Of a DNA stretch of 34,647 nt, positions 8,815 to 16,600 are shown in pieces (position 1 is the stretch's first letter; every line of letters begins with the position of its first letter). Origin of the DNA: Bacteroidota bacterium (lineage in GTDB: Bacteria > Bacteroidota > Bacteroidia > Cytophagales > Microscillaceae); contig RDXZ01000029.1 in NCBI GenBank assembly GCA_004293265.1, positions 1 to 34,647 on the forward strand, read 5' to 3'. A model generated the notes under the pieces. It saw only the letters and a list, made by a program, of their open reading frames with translations. It did not search any database and was not told the DNA's origin. A program made the position numbers and the translations under genes.

Positions 8815-8872
8815 AAAATAAATTAAATAACTTGATATTTTATACGAACAAAAGTAATGTAACCGCAACTTT
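8815..8872. repeat. 58-bp direct repeat, copy 1 (downstream of the Uma2-like gene)
   Basis: It matches 9914-9971 with one difference (G/A). Together the copies bracket the Uma2-like gene. Read on the minus strand it contains TACTTTTG (8849-8856), a possible -7 element toward ohr. Confidence 0.85.
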
Positions 8873-8903
8873 AAAAAAAATATTTTTTTTATGATAAATA
8901 TAT

Positions 8904-9812
8904 TTACAACTCAGTCTTCAAACCCAATGAAGCTAATTGTTGTTTCAATCTCTCGATTTCTTGCAATGCGTCTTGTGTTTTTTGGGCTTCTAAATTTGCT
9001 CTTGCTGCTTCTGTGTTAGCTCTTTGGGCTTCTAAATCGGCTCTTTCGGCTTCTTCTTTGGCTTTTTGCTCAGCAATAATTTTTTCTTGGTCTAATTTAT
9101 TGGCTCTTTGGGCTTCTAAATCTGCTCTTTCCTTTCCTGTTGAGATAGTGGTACCATCTTTTTCACACCATCTGGCAAATTCTTGGTTCATCGCATCTTC
9201 AAAAATACCTGTCCAAAGCATTACTCCCAAATCAATTTCAGGCATATAATTATACTGATGATTTTGATATAATTCATATTTTCCGTTCACCAACTGAAAT
9301 ACTTGTAATTTTTCATCAGATAATTCTTGATAAGAATCCTGAATGACATAGTATTTTACGCCCATTTGAGCATAAATATCTACTTTACTACTTTTTTCTT
9401 TGCCTTCTTTGTTAGATACAATCTCTACCACCAACTCAGGTGATTTTTTCATTAACCACACAAAGTAGCATTTATTTTTTTTGTTCTCTAAGTTTTTAGG
9501 AATTTTGACATCAAAACTTAAAAACATATCAGGAACTATAGGGGGAGTTTTGGCAGCATAATAAATAGCTACATTTGAACCTGCCCAAAAATCTCTGTTA
9601 GTCCATTTCGAACTATACAAAGGGTCGACATAAAGTCTTTGCTGTTTTTCTGAAAAAAGGTTATCCACAGGGTCTTCGTTTTCTGTAATAAGTAAATCAT
9701 AATCTATTTTTTCAACTTCATAATAAATAGTATGGGCATAAACCTCCTTATCTACGCTTTCGTAAACGAGTTCGTGTTTTTCTTCCAAACCTAATTCTTC
9801 AAGTAAGTCCAT
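8904..9812 (-). CDS. Uma2-family (DUF820) nuclease-fold protein with coiled-coil tail
   Basis: Residues about 60-200 form a Uma2 domain of the PD-(D/E)xK fold. Visible residues are D95 in VPDMF, E130 in ELVVEIVS and a lysine near 143, before VDIYAQMGVKYYVIQD. The family is structurally nuclease-like, occurs in many copies in cyanobacteria and Cytophagales, and has no settled function. Residues about 226-295 are a coiled coil with a 28-residue (four-heptad) repeat beginning ERADLEAQRAN at 228 and again at 256. The ATG at 9812 was chosen because the longer frame to 9866 runs back through a strong promoter. The protein is 302 residues. The gene lies between two copies of a 58-bp repeat, which suggests it arrived or was moved as a unit. 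Confidence 0.85.
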   Translation of the reverse strand: MDLLEELGLEEKHELVYESVDKEVYAHTIYYEVEKIDYDLLITENEDPVDNLFSEKQQRLYVDPLYSSKWTNRDFWAGSNVAIYYAAKTPPIVPDMFLSFDVKIPKNLENKKNKCYFVWLMKKSPELVVEIVSNKEGKEKSSKVDIYAQMGVKYYVIQDSYQELSDEKLQVFQLVNGKYELYQNHQYNYMPEIDLGVMLWTGIFEDAMNQEFARWCEKDGTTISTGKERADLEAQRANKLDQEKIIAEQKAKEEAERADLEAQRANTEAARANLEAQKTQDALQEIERLKQQLASLGLKTEL

Positions 9813-9835
9813 ATTTTTGTGGCTTAATTTTGATA

Positions 9836-9867
9836 CAAATATAAAAAAATAAAAAATAAATAGCAAA
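9836..9867 (-). promoter_or_regulatory. Promoter of the Uma2-like gene
   Basis: Minus-strand TTTG (9864-9867), a 20-bp spacer and TATATTTG (9836-9843) fit the Bacteroidota vegetative promoter closely. The -7 element is 24 bp before the ATG. Confidence 0.75.
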
Positions 9868-9913
9868 TATTTGATTAGTTTTTTTAAATTATTGACAGAA
9901 AAAATGAAATAGA

Positions 9914-9971
9914 AAAATAAATTAAATAACTTGATATTTTATACGAACAAAAGTAATGTAACCACAACTTT
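9914..9971. repeat. 58-bp direct repeat, copy 2 (upstream of the Uma2-like gene)
   Basis: Partner of 8815-8872, in the same orientation and 1099 bp apart. It also contains minus-strand TACTTTTG (9948-9955), about 136 bp before the Uma2 start, where a better promoter exists. The bases outside the repeat differ from those around copy 1. Confidence 0.85.
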
Positions 9972-10045
9972 ATTCATAACACACTGACGAAATTTGTTAT
10001 TTAATTATTATTCCTAAGAATTTTTAACTTTTCGTTTTGTGTAGA

Positions 10046-10981
10046 TTAAATTTCAAAACTTCTGATGACTTGTAAAAAAATATCTACATCTTTATAATCA
10101 AATTTACTTAAATTTAATTTTTCGCCTGTTTCAAAAAACAATTCAGCAATGTATAAATTTTTTAAATCAATCAAAATATGGTTTTTAGTATCTAAATTTG
10201 TGATAATAGTAGGATTTTGGTAATTATTTCCGTCTTTATCTACAATATTTTTATGATTTATTTTTTCTCCTGTGGTTTGATAATAATCGAATTGAAATTG
10301 ACTAATTTCGAGGTTTTTATTTGATGTTTTGGTTATTTTTTCAATTTCTTTTATATTTTTTTCCCACGCGAATTGATAACCTCCTTGTTTTTCTGTAATA
10401 AAAGTAGCTTTTATTTGTTCAGAATCATCTTTTTTGATAATAATGTTTTCCGTCATTTTAAAAATAACATTAAAAAAACTAAGGATAATTTTTTTAATTT
10501 TTTTATTTTCGTAGCCTGCGATAGATTTTCTGATGTTGAATGGCAGACGAGTATCAGGAGTTTTAAAAAAAGCATTTTTTTCTTTTTCTTCTATCCAATC
10601 GTTTGCTTTTCTGATGGCTTTTTTATTTCTATTAAAATTATGTTCGGTAAAAACTCCTGTCGAGTGAAGCAAACCTTCTTCGATAAGAACTTTTCCTTTT
10701 TCGACTTTAATTGCCCAAAAATGTGTTGAATTAGTAAGATATGCGTCTAAAACTTGGTTAGAATCAACCCCAAAAGAATATACTTTAAAATTTGAATTTT
10801 GGGTAGATTGCCAAGATTCACGCGCAGATATTTGATTCATAAAACTCGAAACTTCATTTTGGCTGGCTTGAAAATTTCGTTGACGTAACAAATTTTTTAC
10901 GTCCAATGTAGTGGTAGAACCATTTTTTTCTATCAATTCTTCTGCTACTACCAAAACATTTTTGTAGTCTAATATTTGCAT
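10046..10981 (-). CDS. Uncharacterised protein with HTH-like N-terminus and WGR-like domain
   Basis: I cannot place this 311-residue protein firmly. Residues 5-70 look like a small helical domain, possibly winged helix. Residues 85-140 (FWAIKVEKGKVLIEEG, then STGVFTEHNFN, then KKAIRKANDWIEEKEKNAF) follow the outline of a WGR domain: aromatic start, glycine-rich turn, helix with KAI, and a lysine-rich end. The signature Trp-Gly-Arg itself is missing. WGR domains occur in MolR-type and DNA-damage proteins. The C-terminal part (165-311) has alternating strands and no known motif. There are no signal peptide or membrane helices, so it is probably cytoplasmic. It has its own strong promoter. Confidence 0.65.
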   Translation of the reverse strand: MQILDYKNVLVVAEELIEKNGSTTTLDVKNLLRQRNFQASQNEVSSFMNQISARESWQSTQNSNFKVYSFGVDSNQVLDAYLTNSTHFWAIKVEKGKVLIEEGLLHSTGVFTEHNFNRNKKAIRKANDWIEEKEKNAFFKTPDTRLPFNIRKSIAGYENKKIKKIILSFFNVIFKMTENIIIKKDDSEQIKATFITEKQGGYQFAWEKNIKEIEKITKTSNKNLEISQFQFDYYQTTGEKINHKNIVDKDGNNYQNPTIITNLDTKNHILIDLKNLYIAELFFETGEKLNLSKFDYKDVDIFLQVIRSFEI

Positions 10982-11004
10982 AATTTTAATACATTAATTT
11001 TCTA

Positions 11005-11036
11005 CAAAAATAACTATTTATTTTAACAATTGCAAA
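11005..11036 (-). promoter_or_regulatory. Promoter of the WGR-like gene
   Basis: Minus-strand TTTG (11033-11036), a 20-bp spacer and TATTTTTG (11005-11012) match the Bacteroidota consensus, 24 bp before the ATG at 10981. The -33 element lies inside a 16-bp inverted repeat. Confidence 0.75.
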
Positions 11037-11065
11037 AAAAAGTGATATATTTTTTGCAATTGTTA
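11024..11065. repeat. 16-bp perfect inverted repeat overlapping a -33 element
   Basis: TAACAATTGCAAAAAA (11024-11039) and its exact complement (11050-11065) surround a 10-nt loop. On the minus strand it follows the methyltransferase stop by 14 bp, so it may end that transcript. Its T-run is inside the stem rather than after it, and one arm holds the -33 box of the next gene, so an operator role is also possible. Confidence 0.65.
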
Positions 11066-11079
11066 GAAAATATTTTTGA

Positions 11080-12033
11080 CTATAATTGACATTCTATCAA
11101 AAAATATTGATAATACCAATTTTCATTGATAGGTTTTGTAGGCATTCTATCGTCTTGATTGGAGAGAGGCATCAAAAAATTATTATTTTTATCATACACT
11201 TCCCAATAATCACCATTGAATTTGAGTGCAACATTTGTTTTTTTATCATCAATTTCTAAGGCTGTAATCATAAAAACTTGTCCATCTTCATCAGTTTGGA
11301 AAGCAAATTTTCGCCCTTTTTCATCTTTTTGATAAATTCTTAAATCAAAATCATCGGTTTGTAATTTTAACCAAGTTGAAAAATAAGGTGCGTGATAGTT
11401 TTCGTCTAATTGATGTTCTTTAGCATAAATAATTTTCCATTGATTTTTCCAATGTTGGTTCAATAAATCGATAGTATATTGATGTCCATGTCTTGTAGAA
11501 GAAGAAATAATCATTTTTCCATTGTCAGTCAAATAATTCTTACCTTCTTTTAACAAAGCATCTAAAACGAGTCTTCCATCTGCTCCTGCTTCGTTCCAAG
11601 AGGCACTTGTTGGGCGATGCTCCAAGTCTTCTAAATCAGTAAAAAGCCAAGGTTGTACGGGTGGATTTGATAGTATTATGTCAAATTTTTTATTTTCCAA
11701 TTGCACAAAACAATCACTCATTATGCCATCTATAAAAGTTTCGTTCAATATTGCATTTTGAACCGCATCATCTACCGCGTGCTGGCTATAATCACTAACA
11801 GTAATGATAGCGTTTTTGATAGCACAATAAATACCAATAATTCCAGAACCTGTGCCTAAATCTAACATAGTTTTGTTTTCTATATCAGATAAATAATTGT
11901 ATTTTTCTAAAAAATTTAACATTTCTACCGCACTATATGGCGACCAAACGTCAGGCGAAGTGTGAATTTTGATGTCTTTTCCAGCCACAGAATAGTGGTG
12001 AATGTTGTCGAGTGATAATAATTTTTCTGTCAT
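11080..12033 (-). CDS. Class I SAM-dependent methyltransferase (HemK/RsmC-like)
   Basis: This 317-residue protein has motif I LDLGTGSGIIG (57-67) for S-adenosylmethionine and motif IV LSNPPVQPW (121-129). The latter is the NPP(Y) signature of methylases acting on exocyclic or amide nitrogens, as in HemK/PrmC, RsmC and N6-adenine enzymes. The substrate cannot be told from the sequence. The C-terminal 100 residues (FDLRIYQKDEKGRKFAFQ onward) form a separate extension rich in strands. No signal peptide is present. The ATG at 12033 gives a normal N-terminus (MTEKLLSLD); the longer frame to 12120 adds 29 residues of A+T-rich leader. Whether the strong promoter at 12358 also serves this gene, through a leader of about 320 nt, is open. 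Confidence 0.8.
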   Translation of the reverse strand: MTEKLLSLDNIHHYSVAGKDIKIHTSPDVWSPYSAVEMLNFLEKYNYLSDIENKTMLDLGTGSGIIGIYCAIKNAIITVSDYSQHAVDDAVQNAILNETFIDGIMSDCFVQLENKKFDIILSNPPVQPWLFTDLEDLEHRPTSASWNEAGADGRLVLDALLKEGKNYLTDNGKMIISSSTRHGHQYTIDLLNQHWKNQWKIIYAKEHQLDENYHAPYFSTWLKLQTDDFDLRIYQKDEKGRKFAFQTDEDGQVFMITALEIDDKKTNVALKFNGDYWEVYDKNNNFLMPLSNQDDRMPTKPINENWYYQYFLIECQL

Positions 12034-12162
12034 TTTTTTTGTATTTTTTTTTGAAATGTATTTATTTTTTGTTTTAATTAGTTCAAATACAAAATAATTT
12101 TGATAAAAAAAGAGTTCCAAAACTTATGTAAATAAAAGTTGGTACTCTTTTTGTAATACTAA

Positions 12163-12339
12163 TTACGATTTGGTGTCATTTTTGTCAGAATGGGTGTGTT
12201 GTTCAGCAGGAACAACCCCCATTTTTTCAAAAAACTTTATACTAATTTTTTTATATTTTGAGAACACAAAAAATTATAAATAAAATTTAGTATAAAGCAT
12301 AAAAATAAAAACAAAAAATTTTAAGAATTTTGGTGCCAT
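12163..12339 (-). pseudogene. Possible small membrane protein gene with one in-frame stop
   Basis: One frame reads from an ATG at 12339 as MAPKFLKFFVFIFMLYTKFYL, then a TAA (12274-12276), then continues open for 36 codons to a TAA at 12163-12165. The second part ends MGVVPAEQHTHSDKNDTKS, a composition that looks like a real hydrophilic tail. A near-perfect promoter ends 19 bp before the ATG. It could be a 58-residue protein broken by one nonsense change, two tiny genes, or chance in A+T-rich DNA. A hairpin at 12189-12223 falls within the second part. No match to a known family was recognised. Confidence 0.3.
12189..12223. repeat. GC-rich hairpin in the methyltransferase leader region
   Basis: AATGGG...GTTGTTC (12189-12204) pairs with GAACAAC...CCATT (12210-12223), with a small bulge, around AGCAG. 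On the plus strand a T-run follows. No plus-strand gene leads into it, so a terminator role is doubtful. It overlaps the possible small coding frame. Confidence 0.5.
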
Positions 12340-12357
12340 GAATTATATTCAGGCGTT

Positions 12358-12388
12358 CAAATATACGAACTATTTTGATAACTACAAA
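12358..12388 (-). promoter_or_regulatory. Consensus promoter downstream of the GlmU-like gene
   Basis: Minus-strand TTTG (12385-12388), exactly 19 bp, then TATATTTG (12358-12365). This is the best promoter match in the window. It lies just after the GlmU-like stop and points toward the broken small frame and the methyltransferase. Confidence 0.75.
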
Positions 12389-12435
12389 ATTTTTCGTTTA
12401 ATTTTCTGTTTTTTTTGTAAAAAAATAGATGTTTT

Positions 12436-13614
12436 TTATAAATTATTGGTTTCCCAAGCCAAAATATACTCAAAAATTTTTATTTCTTCTTCACTTAATT
12501 TCAATTTTCTTCTTTCCATCATTCTGTTAGCAGTTTCCAAAGCCTTGTCTAATTTGTATTCAACCAAAGAATTACTACCGCCCCATCGAAAAGATGGAAC
12601 AAATTTTGCGGGAAAGTCTGCCCCAAAAATATTACTACTTACCCCTACGACTGTGCCTGTGTTAAACATTGTATTGATTCCTGCTTTTGAGTGGTCGCCC
12701 ATCAATAATCCGCAAAATTGAAGTTTTGTATTGATTTCTTTTTTTTGTAAATAGTTCCAAATTTTTACCTCTGCGTAATTGTTTTTGAGGTTGGAATTAT
12801 TGGTGTCAGCCCCCAAATTGCACCATTCTCCCAAAACAGAATTGCCCAAAAAACCTTCGTGTCCTTTGTTGCTATATCCAAATAAAACAGAGTTGCTAAT
12901 TTCTCCGCCTACTTTGCAATAAGGTCCGATGGTGGTGTCGCCACGCATTTTGCCTGCGGGATTGATAGTGGCTCCTTCGCAGAGGGCAAAATTACCTTGA
13001 ATGATACTTCCTTCACTGATGGTGCTATTTTTTCCGAGATAAATTACACCATTTTCAGCATTGAGAATAGAGGCTTTTATATTTACGCCTTCTTCAATAA
13101 AAATATTTTCTTCCTTATAAACGGCTGTATATTTGTCTGTTATTTTTTGTGATGTTCTGTTTTTGGTTAGCAATTGAAAATCAAACTGAATTTGTTTTCC
13201 ATTCCACGAAAAAATATCAGTGATAGATTTTAATTGATTTACAATTCCTTGATAATCAATATTTTGTATATTTTTTTTATCAAAATTATTTCTATCAAAA
13301 GTAATTCCTCGATAAGCAATCATTTCATTTTGATAAGATAAAATCGTATTGTTAGGTAGATTTTTAATTGATTCGATGAGTTCATCATTGGGCAAAAAAA
13401 CGCTATTGATAAATAAATTATCGTTTTGGAGGTTGGTTTTAAATTTATCTTGCAAATATGGTTCGCTCAAAAAAGAAATGTTTGCTTGTAATAATTTTTC
13501 CCATTTTTCTGCAATCGTCAAAATTCCAATTCGGATATGAGCCAAAGGTCGAGTAAAAGAAAAAGGTAAAAAATTTTGCCAATCAGAAGACGTATCAAAT
13601 AAAATAATATTCAT
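12436..13614 (-). CDS. GlmU-like sugar nucleotidyltransferase/acetyltransferase (alternate bacterial type)
   Basis: This 392-residue protein matches the Bacteroidota-type GlmU family, proposed to make UDP-N-acetylglucosamine for cell-wall precursors. The N-terminal part holds FSFTRPLAHIRIGILTIAEKW (about 18-38), a family signature in place of the usual GxGTRM loop. The C-terminal part (about 190-350) is a left-handed beta-helix made of hexapeptide repeats, as in acyltransferases (for example NGVIYLGKNSTISEGSII, GKMRGDTTIGPYCKVGG). It acts in the cytoplasm. A strong terminator for the preceding minus-strand gene ends 22 bp before its ATG, and no promoter is visible between them. Expression may therefore depend on read-through or on a promoter that does not match the consensus. 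Confidence 0.83.
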   Translation of the reverse strand: MNIILFDTSSDWQNFLPFSFTRPLAHIRIGILTIAEKWEKLLQANISFLSEPYLQDKFKTNLQNDNLFINSVFLPNDELIESIKNLPNNTILSYQNEMIAYRGITFDRNNFDKKNIQNIDYQGIVNQLKSITDIFSWNGKQIQFDFQLLTKNRTSQKITDKYTAVYKEENIFIEEGVNIKASILNAENGVIYLGKNSTISEGSIIQGNFALCEGATINPAGKMRGDTTIGPYCKVGGEISNSVLFGYSNKGHEGFLGNSVLGEWCNLGADTNNSNLKNNYAEVKIWNYLQKKEINTKLQFCGLLMGDHSKAGINTMFNTGTVVGVSSNIFGADFPAKFVPSFRWGGSNSLVEYKLDKALETANRMMERRKLKLSEEEIKIFEYILAWETNNL

Positions 13615-13636
13615 TTTGTTTTTTGATTTTAAAAAA

Positions 13637-13667
13637 AAAGTGGTTGATATATAGCATCAACCACTTT
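13637..13667 (-). terminator. Terminator of the 1483-residue T9SS cargo gene
   Basis: Arms AAAGTGGTTGAT (13637-13648) and its complement (13656-13667) surround a 7-nt loop. On the minus strand a run of nine or ten Ts follows, making a standard rho-independent terminator 27 bp after the stop. It is also just ahead of the GlmU-like gene. Confidence 0.85.
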
Positions 13668-13693
13668 CATAACATTTACTTTTCAAAAAAAGT

Positions 13694-16600
13694 TTATTCT
13701 TTTATCAATTTTTGTTGCCAATTTCCTGCAGTCGTTCTTACATCGATGACATACACACCTGCTTCGAGGTCAGGTATCATTGTTTTTAGGATTGATTCGG
13801 CTTGTCCCATTTTACCTTCAAAATTTCTTATTTCTTTGCCATTTATATCAACCAAACGTATTTTTCCGACAATATTTGGATTGACTTTGCGAGGCAATTT
13901 AAGTGAAATATTACCAATAGTTGGGTTTGGAAACACAATTAAATTATCATTACCATTTCCTTCTACAAATTTTATTTCGCTATAAGCAAAATCATTATTA
14001 AAATCTTTTTGTTTTAAACGATAATAAAAAGCATCTTGGTTTTGGTCAATAAAAGTATAGGTTTTTCCTACACTCGAATTACCCAAACCATCAACAAAAC
14101 CTATTTTTTCAAAGATAATTCCGTCAATACTTTTTTCTATATCAAAACCTTGATTATTGATTTCGGTAGCAGTTGTCCAAGTGAGTTTTACTTGGTTTTC
14201 GGTTTGTCTTTGGGCTGTGAATGAAACTAATGAAACGGGTAGTGGATCACTGTTATTGCCAACACTCCAAGGTGAAAAAGAATTAATATTTGTAAGTTCT
14301 ACATAGTGAGGTGTTGCATTTGTCCAAGTTCCTCCTTGTAATTGCCAAGTTGCACCATTATACTTAAACAATTTTGCATTAGAATTACTTACAATTGTTG
14401 CTCTTTCTGCTGCTGCATATTCAATACGCATAGTGGCGTTAGTAGGTGTACCCGTAATATGATACACTTTTTTTATCGTTCCACCTGTTCCAAAACTTGT
14501 TGCTTTGTAATGATGTCTATCAATAGTTACTGTACCTGCGTTTGCCAAATGTATGCCAGTTCCTGCTATTTGCGTCAATGTTCCGTTAGTTGTACGGTTT
14601 GAAAAACGAACATATCCACCTTTATTAGTTTCGTTAATCCCTGTTGTATTATCAGTGATATAATGATTATTGGCTCTATCCTCTACTATTGTTCCTGTAG
14701 TTCCTAAATCAACATTAAAATTATTAAGGTCTAATTTTCCACTTTGAATAGTTAGTGTTCCTGTTAGATTTACATTTGCTTGTAATTTTACCCCATTTAT
14801 ATTGTTGATGGTTAGATTATTAAAATTAGCAAATTTAGTTTGAACAAGTTGTGCGGTTGTACCTGCATAAAAGAAATTTCCATTTGAATTAAAAACACCT
14901 CTTGCAGTCAAAACGCTATTATTTCCCATTGTAAAATTAGCATTACTATTTAAAGTAAAATTTCTACAAATAGCATTATTTGCGTTTAAAATTGGATAAT
15001 TAGTTACTCCTGTTGGGATTACTACATCATTATAACTTGTAGGAATGATATTAGAAGACCAGTTAGTAGTTACATTCCAATCAGTTGATGTTGTACCTGT
15101 CCAAGTAATAGTTGGAGCAATAATAATCGTATAATCTTCATATTGCCCATAAGTTCCTACGTTACAAGAAGTTGGCATATTAGTAGAGCGACTTGTTACT
15201 CTCATTCTCAAAGGGGTATTAAATGTAGGCGCAGCAGGTGTTGTAAATGTTGTCGTTCTTAATGCTGTGGTAGATAATGCAAAACTTGCAACATTTTCTC
15301 CTGCATCTGTAAAATCTCCATTATTGTTATAATCAATATATACATTACTACCCATAGAAAGTCCATCTGTAAGTCCTACATTAATTGTGTAGGTTGTGTT
15401 TGGTAATAAAACTGTACTTTGAGTACAAGAATAATCTTGCGATGTTCCGTCATCTAAAGCAGTTTTATTTTCAATACCACCCAATTGTACTTTAGAAATT
15501 CCCACTCCATTACCTACATTACTATTAGCAACAATGGCACAACCAGCTGTTGGGGCTGATGCGATTACATTGATATAACTATTTTTAGTTGATACACTTT
15601 GTCCGTTGGCTACTGTTAACTTAACGGCATATAAACCTGGTGTGCTATAAGTGTGAGTTGGATTTTGTGTTGTATAATCTGTTACTCCATTATTATCTAC
15701 GTCCCAAGCCCAAGAATTAGCACTTTTTAGACTTCCATCTGTGAAATTAACGGTTAAACTACCACAACCACTATTCACATCAGCTTCAAAATCAGCCAAT
15801 GGATTAGTTACAAAAATATCAGAGGTATAAATACCTCGCCCGTGAGTAGCAACTACTATTGTTTTATCAATGGCTCTATATTGTAACATATCACAACGAA
15901 CATTCGCCAAACCATTATTTGAAGTACCCCAAACAGGTGCGGCATTAAAATTATCAGTAGTATAAATACCAGCCTCTGTTGCTAAAACTACTTGATTACG
16001 ATTATCAGGGTTGTATAAGCCCCAACGAATAGGCATATCTGGCAAAGAACCTGTATCTTTATTTGTCCAAGTTGTGCCTCCATCTAAAGTTTCAAAAACA
16101 GAATTAATACCATAGTTAGAAAGAGTTACCAATATCTGATTGTCCGTTGCCCCAATATCAATCGAGGATACAGTACCAGCCGCCAAGACAGATGCCGTAA
16201 TTTTGGTTGCTGTTTTGCTTGTTCCCGTATTTGCCCCTGTAATATAATACACATTTCCATCATTAGTTCCCATAAACAATTTATTGCTTGTATTAGGAGA
16301 TATTTCTAAAGCAGTTACTTTATTAGATAAAGCAGTAGTGAAAGAAATAGTAGCAATAGTAGGAGTTGTATTTATATTAGATACTCTGTATAAATTAAAC
16401 GGTGCGCCGCCAGCAGAAGTACATTTATTAGTATAAAGAATATTTGTACCACTATCATAAGTAGCGGTATTAATAAAATCTCCAGTGTTATCATCTGCAA
16501 GTATAGTAGGAAATGAAATTCCTCCATCGAGAGAACGATAGTAGTTATTATTCACATAAGATGTAATTTGAATATCAGGATTATCTTGGTCAATAAAACA

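Noticed and set aside
12338-12721. A 127-codon plus-strand frame across the GlmU-like gene end
   Set aside because: Mostly antisense to the GlmU-like gene; the composition is not protein-like and no promoter precedes it.
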